From Margaritispora aquatica (Eukaryota > Ascomycota > Leotiomycetes > Helotiales > Discinellaceae), in contig VJWN01000002.1 in assembly GCA_007644065.1 (NCBI GenBank), forward strand, positions 893,831-957,830: a DNA stretch of 64,000 nucleotides, read 5' to 3'. Positions 31,968 to 44,793 of this stretch are shown in pieces (position 1 is the stretch's first letter; each line of letters starts with the position of its first letter). The notes under the pieces were generated by a model, which saw only the letters and a list, made by a program, of their open reading frames with translations, was not told the origin of the DNA and did not search any database. The position numbers and the translations under genes were made by a program.

Positions 31968-34780
31968 GGTGACTCGAGACTTGACTGTAATGCCGGACTC
32001 GCCTCTAAGGTAGCAAAGGTAAGAGAGGTAACGAGGTACAGAAGCAAGCAGGAATCCTGTGAGGGGAGGCAGGCTTAAATATATTTCATGCAAGAAGGTG
32101 ACTTGCCTTTCCGCACACCCTCGCACCCTTTCACCTCCCACAGACCACAGAGTCTGTGCGAGTCTCCATGGGGCCCCAGATATCAAATGTCTTAGTGCCC
32201 TTGGCAAACCTCGAATAATTTGAGGTCGCTGACCATGCCGCATGCACCTTCAAGGTTAAAACGCCCAACAAACCAGCTTCCAGTCAGTGGCACAGAAATG
32301 GCACAGTTGCATCTTGAGAAATATGCGCCTCGTGTCTCGGCGTAACACCAGTAACTTATCCAGCTGGGACAAAGGACTGCTGGGGTCCACTGGACTGGCA
32401 AAATACCACGGGCAGCAGAAGCAACTCACATACGGTACAAAGCCTTCTGTTGTACAGTACAGCAGCACGGATGTACTATCTCATTCGGATGAGAACATAC
32501 ATGATGAGCAGCCTGGACATTCTACAGCTTCATCAGCCAAGATTATGTCAACATGCCATGACTCAAGGATGTATTTTCGTCAGCGAGATAGATCTCCAAT
32601 ACATTCTTATTCGTGCTTCCTCCCGCATATGATAGGCAAATATACCAGCACAGACGGAATTGCAGGCAAGGTCGAGCCTCGAGCATTGAAATGAGGTGTC
32701 CTATCACAGACAAACATGAACCAGGAGTTGGAAGCCGGGTATCGAATCCGATGTAACAGCCACTTGGCCTTGTTGTTTGCAATTTCACAACTGGTGGTAA
32801 ACAGCTCGATTCGCTCTTACGAAAGATTGTGCTTGCGCCTGTGCGGTAGCTTACCTCAGTCTTACTATTCCCCCCTTACCAATGGCTCCTCTCAATCCTT
32901 TTTCTGCGTTGTTATGCCTGATTTAGAACTCCAGTAAGCAATTTCATCCACTGTTTCCCCAGCTTTCACTAGTCGTAGGGACTTTTCCGCTCGCTAGAAT
33001 AAACATCTGGGGATATAGTCTGTTGAGGGGGGATGGATCATTGACTTTGGCCCCACGCCTTGACGGAGGACAACGCGCAATCAGGACGCTTCCCAATCTT
33101 CTTGCGCCTTGATATGTTCCGGATTGGATAGACCGTCGTCTAAATTATCCACATGGTGCATGGAACACTGCATGCTGGGCGAGTATCTCTTCCATTTCTT
33201 GCTTCCAGAGGTGTAAAGATACGGTAACCTCAAGGATGTCTCGCAAATGATCCAAATACGTTCGGAGCGAGCAGATATTGCCAGGGTTTGTTTTGGTTGT
33301 CTCATTAGCCAGGGTTTCTCATAGAGAAGTTGGCGTTGCTTGGCCAAATCAGCCCCGATGCCGGTTAAATGCCACATTTATTGCGAAAGGATTCTGTATG
33401 GCTGGATGAGAGGCGACGATAGCACTTCCACCACTTCCATCACCATCCAACATCTTGCCAAGGAGAATGGCTTCACTGGCCAAGCCGGGCCGATGGAAAG
33501 GATCTATAATCTAGAAAAACATGCGAAAGAGGAGGAGGTGTCCTCCTGCAATAGTGAAATCGAGTGAGACTTGGACGGTGAAACTGGTATGTGGCGGGCA
33601 TCTTGATATGATATCACGACTACGCTGATATATCGATATGAAGTTTTGTATAGTAAAGAAACGAAGGTGTGATAAACGACCAGTATGAACTTTGCTATTG
33701 TGCCATTGCAAGACCAACCAAAGTCTAATACCTCGATACGTGCCGGATCGGCATTGGTTTTGGTTGTGGTTGCGAGAGTGCGGCGTGCGGCGTTGGTGGA
33801 AAAATAAGCAACGGCCTCTCTTCTCCTGATGGCTTTCGCTCTCTTTGGCTCTGCTTGTTTCATTGACTTTTTTTTTTCAAGTTTCTCGGCTCCCTTTCTT
33901 TGCTGTGCGTACAGTGCTGTGCTGTGCTGTGCCTGTGCCACCGGACCCAATTCGATCGATCGAATGGAACCTGGAAGAGCTGCTCTGCTAGTGTCACGTG
34001 TATCATGCAAACGTCTCACATTTATCCTTTTGTCCATTATGCCAGACATGCATAAAAGCATGCATGATAATGCATTGCATTCTCTTCCAGGACTAGTCCC
34101 TCGATCCTACTGGCTCAAGTGATTCACTTGCCACGAGTCTCTGGAGATCGTGGGAATGTCGCCAGGACGCAAGGGCCCAGATGTGAGTAGCCGTCTCAAA
34201 CAAGTTGGTGGAGGCACTGAGAGCGTGTGGAGGTGCAAAGATTTCAGTGCGGTGACACCAGCGGCGGTAGGTTTCTCCCGTGGTCCAGAAAGGAAGAAGC
34301 GAGGGAAACTTCGCGGGTTCGGTTACGAGGACACTATATCGGTTATTTGGTCAGAGGATGAGGGGGTGAACGCGAGGAGAAGCAGAAATGGACAAGAGCC
34401 CGTGTTGAGGGCCCGAGAAGTTGGTTCTGGCTGATGCCAAGACCGGAGCTCTTCATCGCTTTAGTATGGCTCATTTGTATTGCCTACGCTGGGTCTAGCT
34501 TTGTTTAGACATCTTCTTACCCTGCTCGCTTAGGCTGGGTTGGTCCTCTGTCTCCAGGACTATAGAGACTCTTCAAATAAAGGTGGATTTTAATTATTGA
34601 AATTGCTAAGGCTTGGGACATTCATTGATAGGTACAGAACAAACAATGTTACTTTACATGAACCCCACTCGAGTACATATTGACAAACACAGCTCGAATC
34701 AGATGTCGCCATCCCCACTGTCCTCGTTGTCAACTTCATCTACATCTCCATATCCTCCTCGTGACCTAAGCCATCTTCAC
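31968..34780. other. 2.8-kb gene-poor region
   Basis: Between the intact MFS gene start and the decayed MFS gene end. Several ORFs of 130-190 codons occur on both strands (for example 32287-32694 plus, 33504-34061 minus), but none has a recognisable domain or supporting splice structure. A GTGCTGTGCTGTGCTGTGC run is seen near 33910-33930. Confidence 0.5.
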
Positions 34781-34784
34781 CACT

Positions 34785-36450
34785 GGAAGGAAGCAAATGG
34801 AATTGGTATCATAAGGAATGCCACACCCGCAAAAACACTCGAAGCAAGGCCTCTTCCCATTCCTTTACACACAGCCAAGATCAAAGCTGGGAACGTGGCA
34901 GAGAGGATACTTCTCAGAAAGGTATTTGCCGCGATAGCCGAAGCGCTCCAGGCCTCGAGGGTATCAATCCAGTAATTAAGCGCCGATTAAAAGATCGTTT
35001 AGTAAGAGAACCCAACGAGTATCGCTCTCGAGATGGGAAACATCCAGTGTGTGTCTGGATTCGAAGATCGGCATCAGAAGACTTACTGTGAAGGATAACG
35101 AGCCTAGCATCATCGGTAGCAACCGATCCACTGACTAAGGTAAGCCTTGATGTACCTTTGGAGCCGTCGATTGTAAAAGTAGTGCTGGTTCATGATGTTA
35201 GTCCCCCAGCCTAGCAGGATTCCAAATGGAGGTGCCAAGAAGGGGAGGGAGCCTAGAAATGGATCCTATCCTCGGTCGTCCTGAAAGAGAATGGGGAACG
35301 AAGCTAGAGATGCATAGAAAACACCATAGATGAAAGATGCATACAGAGCAACGAGGCCACAAATTGGCGTGAATAGAAGTTGAATAGGTCTCGTGCCTAA
35401 TCTATGGAACAGCTCAGATGCTGTCACACCGCACTCTTCAAATCGCGCATGCAAAACCCAATGACCAGTCTTGATACAAAGAAGCTGTGCCTTTCTGACT
35501 AGAATTCGTGGTGCATAGGACTCGGACATAAGGATACAATTGAGCAAGACTATGAGAAGCTGGATTAGTACCCAGCCGATTTCATATCTCCGAGACCTAA
35601 CTCACATACTCGGTTCACCTCCACGAGAGCTTGTTCACAACGAGAGTTCCCCAACCATTGGTCCGAATATCTAGACAGGTTCAATTTTTATACTCCAAAT
35701 TTCACAGGTAGCACTAACTGGACCAGCTGCTGCATGTGAATCAGAACCCGGGATCAGCTTGTGCCGTGTGGATACGCTAGAGACAAACGCTTTGAAACAG
35801 AATGATTGCAGAGAGTCATCATCGACCAATTGTTCTGACAAAAAAAATCCCACGTACCGCGGGAGAATATCTAGCAATGGCGTGTCCACGATGATGATGG
35901 GCTGTCCAAACATCACCCTACATACCACCCATCGATATGAGCGGGAGCCGCCCCAAAGAAGCCACAAGGGAATTGAGTCACGAAGGCTGTCTCAATTCTT
36001 TGAGCCGTGCCTGTGCCAAAAGAAAAGGTGCAGCAATAAAACATGGGATCACTGTGGGCCACCTCCTCCCATAGATCTCAGTCAACGGGGCCCAGACTAG
36101 TGAGCTGAATCCAAAACTGTGTTTCAATTTTAGTTCCCACCACAGAAAGCTTATTGGGGGTCATAGTGGCTCTAAGGAACTCACCCAAGCGGGCGAAGGC
36201 TCGTTCCCAAAACAGCCAATTCTCTGCTCATATCAAACTCACGGGCAACCTGGTCGTTGACTGGAGAGTATCTATTTCAGAAAGTCAACACCTCGGAGTC
36301 TTAATAAGGCAAGAGCGTTACCTACACAGCACTTGCCCAAATCGAGGATAGTATACTTAACCCATAGAGTAATGTGATACCAGTCTTCTTCCAGAGCGAC
36401 CAGTTCCTAGGGTGTTACATATCGTTGATCCCATCAAAGCCCACAATCTC
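34785..36450 (-). pseudogene. Decayed MFS multidrug (DHA1-type) transporter
   Basis: Pieces of a polyamine/drug MFS carrier lie in the right order but cannot form an intact ORF. From 5' to 3': HPRNWSLWKKTGIT preceded by an in-frame TAA (about 36405); YSPVNDQVAREFDMSRELAVLGTSL (about 36210-36285); LVWAPLTEIYGRRWPTVIP (about 36030-36095); then a stop and frame changes where the GGFFG-AAP motif should be (35920-36000); SESYAPRILVRKAQLL and RPIQLLFTPICGLVALYASFIYG (35270-35547); and a C-terminal half with two TAA codons before SALNYWIDTLEAWSASAIAANTF (34785-35050). Several independent lesions argue against sequencing error. Confidence 0.8.
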
Positions 36451-37571
36451 GGTTGTCAAAAGACAACCATCGACATCAATCAACAACTGGCCATGACGAG
36501 AAAGGCGAGAGCAGGACATCAGCTATCGTTGGGCGAGAAATATTTACCAAATCACAGGTAACCTCTCCAGATAGAGCTACTGGCAACGAGCCCATGGCAG
36601 TAATGAACTGTGATTATTTACTCACTGTAAATGCTTTGCCTGTTGTCAAACTGCATCTCGCTTCGAGGAAACACCCCTGAGCTGGTTAGGGAGCAACACC
36701 CTCGTGCCTTAGGTTGCTTGGACTTTCTTCTACTACAGCATACCTTTGGGCATCTCATATTTGCAGCCAGGCGCATAAGCACAAGGTAGGCATGGTTTGC
36801 GTGCAGCCATTGGAAGAGGCGAGATATGTCGTGTAACAGGCAAAGGAGGTGGGCAATTTAGATCTCGGAACTCCAAGGATTGCCGCCTGGTGAAAGTTTT
36901 CATCTGATCATCAATGTACATGCATGTCCCGAGCTGCATGGTGTAAATGAAGAACTCATTCTGTGGCTATTGACCCGCTATTCAAGACCAAAAAAAAAGG
37001 ATTTTCGTCGCAATGAGTGTAATTCAATAATTCTTGTACCACATTGGCTGATTGAACTGACTTCAGCTGAACCCAAACGAGCCCAGAATGAAACAAAAGT
37101 ATCGGAGGTCGGTCAGTCGCCGCCTGTGAGATGAAGAGAAAACGCGATAGCGTACGACCCACGTAGTTGTATTGCAGCTGCGCCAGCGGCTGTGAGGAGA
37201 AAATATCAGATGAAGTTCATCTAAATCACTGCGAAGATACCTAAGATCAGTAAATATCATTACTTCTCCTTGATCCGCCTCAAAATACGAACTCATACGG
37301 CTTGTCATGTCAGAATATGATACCTCACTTGAGAATCTCGCAGCCCGCTCTCGCTTCCAGCAATGTAAGATCTCAGTAACGAAGTTGATAAATAAGGCAA
37401 AATGACAAGCAACTTTCTCGAATCGTCACCAGATCAAATTGGATACAATCAGACAAATCCCCAAGAAGGTGTAACAATCTCATTATTTCTCCTTCTCAAA
37501 ACTCCCAAGTCAGAAACCCAATACCGCCGTCCCCTATCAAATCTCCAAGTCCGCAACGAATTTCAGACACC
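36451..37571. other. Intergenic, nothing recognised
   Basis: About 1.1 kb between the MFS relic and the oxygenase gene; only chance ORFs. The last 150 bp are C-rich and presumably hold the oxygenase promoter. Confidence 0.5.
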
Positions 37572-38677
37572 ATGATCAACCCCGACCCAACCTCCAACAC
37601 GGAAATGGAAATACCCCATCGCCCAACTCGGAACCATTGACTTCGCCAAACTCCTCGCCCAAGAGGAACCTGAGCTCAAGCGACTCCTCGCCGCCTGCCA
37701 GACCGCCGGCTTCTTCTACGTCGACATTCAGGGACAATCGGCACGCAGTGTCCTCGAGGACGAAGACAAGATGTATGAAGTGATGCAGAAGTATTTCGAC
37801 CAACCACTCGAGAAGAAGATGAAGGATGAGCGCGGATCGCACAAACATGGCGATAAACGCCCGGGCGTGTTTGCTGGCGCGACGGATACTTCGCGTGATC
37901 ATTATGAGACGCTCAAGGTGAGTGATTGCCCTTCCTGGCATGCCACTTGGGCGGAAGAATGTCGATGCTAAGATGAGGGGAAAAGGTTGGGCACGATGAG
38001 ATGAACGTCAGAGAACCTCTCTTGCCTGCTGTTGTCCATGCCCAGCCAAGACTCTTGGATGATTTCATCTCCAAAGCACATATCGTCAACATGACCATCC
38101 TCTCCGCCCTGTCCAACGCGCTTTACATGGACGAAAGTGCTCGTTTCGAGCAGAACCACCGCGAGGGAGTCGACGCGAACACCACGCTCGTTCCATTGCG
38201 ATATCCAAAGGATATGACGTCCGCAAATGTTGGTCACAACAAGGTGAGAAGAACCCACCCATCTTAACCCTGCTGAGTTAGGAGAATAAAAACTGGTCCT
38301 TTGTACAACGACAGCACACAGACATCGGCTCTCTCACCTTGCTCTTCAGCAAGCAGCGCGGTCTCCAGCTCATCGATCCTGAGACGAACCAATGGCAATG
38401 GGTGATGCCGCGCCCCGGCCACGCGATCATCAACGTAGGCGACTCGCTGCGATTCTTGTCGGGGAAGAGACTCGCCTCATGCATGCACTGCGTGGTTCCC
38501 ACGACCGAGCTGTTGACCGAGCATCGCTACTGTAAGCTCATCCATATCCTTTGCTTGCCATCAAGTATCGCACCGAGTAGAGTAGAGTTGAGTTGAGCGA
38601 CGACTAACAAACGAGCAGCAATTGCCTACTTCTTGCGTCCCAGGGACCAACTGACGTTCAAGGACCCCGAGGGCTAA
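37572..38677 (+). pseudogene. 2OG-Fe(II) oxygenase, IPNS-like, damaged at both ends
   Basis: Isopenicillin-N-synthase-like dioxygenase; these usually oxidise small metabolites. Exons are 37572-37917, 37986-38243, 38315-38531 and 38619-38677. The core is good: the DIOX_N-type start GTIDFAKLLAQEEPELKRLL, GFFYVD, then HTDIGSLTLLF with the metal HxD, the second His in SCMHCV, and RYSIAYFLRP with the 2OG-binding RxS. The only upstream ATG (37572) is one base out of frame with this core. Dropping one base from the C run at about 37605-37608 would align them; I read this as a frameshift. The 3' end stops at TAA after FKDPEG, yet the same frame continues with family-like SAKEWHNNKYHTFAETHE before a TAG. 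Recent pseudogenisation or assembly errors would both explain it. Confidence 0.7.
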
Positions 38678-38768
38678 GCGATCTCCGCGAAGGAGTGGCA
38701 CAACAATAAGTACCACACATTTGCAGAGACCCACGAGTAGCAGGCTAAGCGCACCGTTCTGATTTGGT

Positions 38769-38786
38769 GGGGGGGGGGGGGGGGGG
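38769..38786 (+). repeat. Run of 18 G
   Basis: An uninterrupted G18 tract directly after the family-like 3' continuation of the oxygenase relic. It could form a G-quadruplex on the plus strand and is a likely site of length error. The remaining 38787-39465 is AT-rich and holds the Snt2 3' end but no gene. Confidence 0.9.
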
Positions 38787-39465
38787 TGGAGAAGGCATGA
38801 TTGTGCTCAGTATGAGATTGCACTCAGTGTTGAGACATTTGTATCGGGCGAATTGGAAAAGGAAAGTGATAGATTTTGTCATAATGATAGACACGATCAT
38901 TTCAATTCCAATAGTAATTCGGTAATAATCTTCGAAAAAGCTCCAAATTCTTGAGGAATTTTCTTTATTTCTTTATTGTAAATAACAAGATTGAAAATAT
39001 CTTGACTGTATGAAAAACAGAGACAATTGCACAACTTATTGCCAGCAGAAATTCACAGGTTGAAGTCGCTGAAGTCCCAAAATTGACCTGTTTATTCCAC
39101 TCCGTGGAGGCTACATAAAACACCACTCGATGTTGAAATACTCCTATTAGGCGAATAGTCATAATATCATAGATAATTTGTTCAAATTGATTGCATACAA
39201 CTTCTAATGCCGATCTGAACTTCGAACCAGTACTCCTGTACATCTATGCTACCTAAAGCCCAGTCAAAGATGAATGCTACTACCGCTGTGGTATCACATC
39301 TACTTGTACAATGTCCAGGTCTCTGAACGCCATGCTTGAAAACTCCGACCTTCTCCTATGTCCCGTAAAATAAAGGTGTCACCCATGCCGACGCTCCAAT
39401 ATTCCAATAAATACATTTAAAAAAGAAAGAACGCTTTTACAAAAGCTCTTCAGAGGCTTTACATC

Positions 39466-42400
39466 TCAGGAAAGCAAGTTCCTAAGCGACGGGCTCGCAC
39501 TAGCTCCGCCGTTCACTCGCCCATCATTTGGACGGCTGCTATTGTTTGGTTGATGGGTAGAGTCCCTATTTGGAGGATGAGAATTGTGAAGTAGAGGTGG
39601 ACTCCCTTGAGGGTTTCCATAGGCTGACCGATAGTGCATAGGAGGTGCATGATTTTGAGCAAATGCATGTTCGTCAACTCGAGGAGGTGGGCCACCATTA
39701 GTGACATGTTGTGTTGAGTTTCGTGATGAAGAATATGGGGGATATGGGCCATTCATGTGTATAGGTGGCGACCTCATGTCGTGAAGTGGAGAAGGCGAGT
39801 GGGTATGAGGATATCCGTTTGTTATTTGACCATGATGGCCATTTTGACGAGGAGATGGCGGCAGCCCATGAGAAGATTGTCGCATCGTGTTGTGTGTGTT
39901 GATTGGCGGTGGTATCCCCTGGCTGATTCGAGGTGAATGATTTCCATTCAAAAGATGCACATTCTGAGGCGCCGATGATCGATGTGGCCAACTGTTGTAA
40001 GATTGAGCACTAGTTACCGGATATGACGGAGGAGCAGGCCACTGGTAGGGAGGCATTGATGGTGGTTGCTGTGGCTCGGGATCATGCGAAGAAATATGCA
40101 TCAACGCTGCAGGCATGCCCATTGCAAGTCTAGGAGAGTCTCGAGCAACAGGTGGCGCGGGTATAGACTGAGCAACCGGAGCCGGAGGTGGGGGTGGGGG
40201 TGGAGGAGGTAGGGGCGGAGGAGTCGGCTCTTTTCGAATACCATTCCAATGACATTTATGACACTGATATTCGGTAGGAATAGGCTCTGGCTTGTTAGGA
40301 ATAGTCTCTTGATGTAAAGCAGCTACTGCAAGAGCAACTTGACTCTCACCGCTTTCTCTTGCGACGTCCTGAGTTCCGCCATTTGTCATGGCGGTATCAT
40401 TACCATTCGCAAAAGTGTGGTCACCATTTTTCAATGGAATGCTTTCACCTCTAACAACCAACTTCTTAGGTTCTTCTGCTGGGAATGGCCACCACTTCGG
40501 ACTAACATCGACCTCGCAAGTAATACAAATCTTAGCAAAGTCTGGGCTTGCCTCTGATGCTTCGGATTCCTCCACTTTTGTATGGGAGGCAGATCCACGA
40601 CGATTATTGTTATTTGTACTGGTAGTTGTAGATGTTCGGCGGTTGATGTTTTGAGGCTGTGACGTGGAAGATACATTCGCAGCCTTTGTGGACTGGCTGA
40701 CGAGATTGGCCTTGCGGACAGTTCCTGTGAGCGCTAAATCCGCCTGTTTGAATTTTCGAACATAGAGCTGTAGAGCGTTTAAGCCAGTCTCAACCTCGAC
40801 GATATCTTGCATCCGATGAACAATAGTCTTTGTAGGAATATGATCCTTACACCATACCGCAGCTGTCATTGTGCCAGATTCACCATTAATGCTAACAGTG
40901 TTGGTTTGGTCCCGGCGAGAACCTTTCACCGGCACAATGTCGAATCCTAGGACCCAGCCTCCTTGATGCGCACACTCAACATGAACTAATTCATTAGCAT
41001 GTATTCCTAGGTTCAAAAGGGGTCGAGATTGCTTACCAGGTGCTTTACACGAATGACAATTAACACATGCACCACGGCGATTTTGCTTACACAACTTGCA
41101 AGTTTCTTCGTACTTGAAGTAAGGAATTGATGGAATCCCTTCGGAAGGCTCTAACGCATTTGAGTTGCCAAATTTTACTTCTGGAGTGAACACGGCACAG
41201 GTAACATGAACCCAATTGTTGTTTGCGGTGCGCTTCAACGGCTCTCGAGGATTCACAGGTTTGTTCATCTCCTCCTGCTTCTTGCGGAAGAATTCGGCGT
41301 TCTTTAGGGCGTTCTCCCTCTCAAGACGTTCCTTTTCACGATCCTTCTCATTTTTCTTCTTATGCGATATCTTTGGCGGTTCAACAAAATCATGCTCCGT
41401 GTACTCGACTGGGCAGAGCATACATTTGTATTGCTGAAGACATATGTTAGTACGCATAATATTAGGCATAGGGTTATTCTTACTATAGAAACTTGAGGAT
41501 TCTTGTCATTCGAGCACATATCGCACACCCATTTGTTTGGACTTCGATTTTCACTAACAACGCCGTAACAGTTTCGATGAACTGACATTCGGCAATCTCT
41601 GCAAGAGAGGTGCTCGGTCATAGGCTCAATTTGTTCGCACACCGCGCAGGGCATTATCTTTGGCTTGGGTGGTTCTGGAGGCGGGGGTGGAGGTGGAGGA
41701 GGAGGTGGCGGTGGAGGAGGTGGAGGTACTGGCTTTTCGACAATAGGCTTCTTCTTCTGAACTATAGGAGGTGGACCACTATTTTCCATAATAGAATCGG
41801 TCGAGTCCCGTTCAGCATTCACCTTCACCTTCTTTTTTGGTGGTTCGACCACTCCCTGTGCAAGCATGGGGACTGATGGAGCTGGAGTTCCGTTGGCAGA
41901 TGTCGAAACGGTTGAAGCAGCTTGCATCTCGTTGGCAGCTTGCAATTCCTTGAGCAGCTCCTCGTCAATCTTTCGTTTCCAGGCTCGACCTCCTGCTTGA
42001 GAAGCTTTCTTTGATACCTCATCAATATCCTCCCACTGAATGGCATATCGGCGCCAAAGTTCTGCACATCGCCTACATAACGCAACCATGAGTTGATTTC
42101 CCTTATCCTTCCCAGAAGTTTTCGAGCCCGGGTTTTCGGGGACCATTTTCCCTGCTGCTGTGTTTGGTGCTCGCCTCCACTGTCGTGATTGACGGGTTGC
42201 ACAAAATTTACACTCAAAACCCCTGCTCTTCACTCGGGCCTTTTCATTGTCAAATGCAGAATCGTCATGGTCATCAGCAACATCATCTTGTAGCTTGCCA
42301 GCCGTTGCTTCTGCAAGCTTGGCCTCTTTCTTGCCCTTCCGCGCGGGATAGCTTCCCCATACCTGCTTTCCTCGAGGCGTCTTCTTCCATGTATAATAGT

Positions 42401-44793
42401 ATCGCACAACGTCTCCAGGTGTCATTGTCTTAACGTGCTTTTTGATACTGTGCCACTCCGAGCCGAATTTAGTGACTGCATCCTCAAACTTTTTGCTTTC
42501 AAGTGCGCTCAAAGATGGTTCCTTGAAGGCTTCCTTCGGTGTCGCACGGACAGCCTCAAGTGCTTTTTCCTCGTCGAAATTGTGAGCATACAATTGCTCC
42601 AATAGAACGTCACGTAGATTCGTGGATCTCGCAGGTAATTTCAACTCATTGCACAGGATCTCCGCGTGCCGATCAATGTACGTAGTTATCGTCTCCTCTC
42701 GGCCAGCCTCGTCCATAGTCTCCGAGGTTTCATTTTCTGTAGGAAGTTTGTAGAGCAACCTGGCAGTATTGTTTGGGTCGTCGTTGTGAAAATCATCCCC
42801 TCGGTGGACATACCCAACTGGCTCATCCATAACCCACTTCGGGCGTTTCTCCCGAGCAATTTTGTCAGCCTCAATCGCAGCGAGGGAGTCCTTGGAAAGT
42901 TTCGAGTCCTTCTTATGACCACCACCCTTGAGATACTTCCGTTTGATCTCGAGTGGCTTCACATACTCCACGGGGCGTCCTGGCCAATCTGGTATATTTG
43001 CCTGATGCCTTGGGCCTAGGCGAGAACTTGCTCTGGGGTAAATTCTATCATCATAATCGAGTGCGTCTTCAACCTGACAATGTATGCCTAAGTATCTGAA
43101 TTGCCACAAACTGGCTTGGTGTATTTGCTCGGCCGTACCTGGCTGAAATGACACCTCAGCTTCGCTAGACGTAGTTGGGCTGGTCTCGCTAGTATTCGCA
43201 GTGCCACTTTCTTCCTCGTTGAGATCCTCTTCCTCTGTTTCGCGAAATGGATCTGTGATATTTGGTGTATTCCGAGCTTCCAGCTTCTTCTCTTGTGCCT
43301 TGCTACATGGCCCACAAGCCCAAGCAAAGCCTCGGGAAGGCTTCTTGAGCAGTGGAGGGCTCACACAACTCATATGATAGGTATTTTGACACACAGCACA
43401 ATCTACAGAATCATTACTAGAAATGAATATTAGCTGGCGTCCAACAACGGAAATCATTTAGACCAACCTTGCGCAGTATTTACTGCATCGTTTACATGTT
43501 TTAACAGCGCTCGTCAACTCTTTTCCGCGACCAGGTTCAACAATTATGTACCTCCACCTCTCATCAAGCACCTTCTTCACCTCGACTGGTACGTTTATCA
43601 CTTGGCTGGTTGGGATCACATCATAATACCGGTGAATATACCGATCGTAGAGTTTTTCATACCAAAACGAGTCTTTCACCTTTCTCAGTTCTTCTAGGCT
43701 TTGTACATCGCTCTTATGCTTGATTTGGCATTTCCCTCGGAGTGCTGTCAATGGGCTTATATCTGAGTGCATAGAAGCAAAGACTTGGCGAGTATCGTTG
43801 ACCTTGCGACCAATGTCCTTTGGTCGATAATACCAATTTAGGCGCAATGCATCGATTGGTTGTGATGAATCATTTTTGACATGAAGAAATTCCATAATGC
43901 GGCCAAGATAATATGGCTCTCCGGGCGGCTCACATACGAGATAGGCATGATCTTACCAAATATTAGCGTCTCTCCAGCAGTTGCGATTGACAAACATATT
44001 ACTCACCATTGACTGCCAAAACAGTCCCATCATCAGCGACCAGCTGGCTTTCACCATTGAGCCGTGCAGCACAAGTCTCAAAACTGAGCATATTTGAATC
44101 CTGAAAGCCGTTCGAGATGCCTACATTAGCTGAAGGAACCATTGCGCTTTGAGATTGTAGTCGTTGTTGAGACTGAGCATTTGAATGGTTTGTCGACTTC
44201 CGCTTTTTGGAAGACGAAGATGCATTATTTGAAGCAGCTGGCTTGGAGGAAAAGGTCGATGTTCCCGGAATAGGATCTTTTGGGATATTCAGCAGAGGAA
44301 GAGCAGGTTCGATAGGAACTTCAGCCGGTTTGCGGGAATTATTGCTGGGTCGAGCTGCTTCGGTATCTGCTTGTTCGGTGGGCCCCTTTGCTTTGCGCCC
44401 AGTGTTGTCCTTCAGGGCATTCAACTCAAATTCAGCATCCAACTCCTTGTCCTCGGCATAGTTCGGTCGTGACGCTCCCGTCCTATTCCGCGACGAGCGA
44501 GTGCCATAAGTAGCAGTGCTTGTGCCATTGGCAGTCGCCTCTTTGGCGGTAGAGGGCTGTGAAGACGCAGAGGTAGATGCGGTCATCGGTTGCGATTCCA
44601 CGGCGCGTGAAGGAACTACGTCCACATCCATTTTATCAGCCAGTGTCGCTGCTGGTTCAGAGATTTGGACATTGGCAGACGTGTCATCGATGGGTTTCTG
44701 GAGTTCTGAATCTGCGACTTCTGTGTTGACCTCCGGCGAGTTTGCATGGACGGAGCCTGCAGCGCTGGAGCGACCAGATGCATCCTTTGACAT
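39466..44793 (-). CDS. snt2: Snt2-type chromatin regulator (BAH-PHD-ELM2-SANT-GATA-PHD-ePHD)
   Basis: Nuclear histone-reading protein; in yeast Snt2 works with the Rpd3L-type deacetylase (Snt2C) in stress responses, and in filamentous fungi it affects development. Four exons: 44793-44007, 43951-43468, 43416-41484 and 41433-39466, 1723 aa. A disordered Ser/Ala-rich N-terminus (1-262) leads to a BAH domain (~263-400). A PHD finger (~424-470, CAVC..TYHMSCVSP) follows, then an ELM2-like block (~548-620), a SANT domain (~727-772, EWHSIKKHVKTMTPGDVVRYYY), a GATA-like finger (~822-880, CKFC...LCRRC), a second PHD (~1020-1065) and an extended PHD (~1069-1290). Two long poly-Pro runs and a Pro/His-rich tail complete it. 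The start is the first ATG in the frame. The domain order matches the Snt2 family exactly. Confidence 0.94.

Noticed and set aside
32287..32694. 135-codon plus-strand ORF upstream of the MFS gene
   Set aside because: No homology-like motifs and composition like the intergenic DNA around it.
33504..34061. 185-codon minus-strand ORF in the gene-poor region
   Set aside because: Low-complexity Lys/Arg/Ala stretch, no domain, no splice partner.
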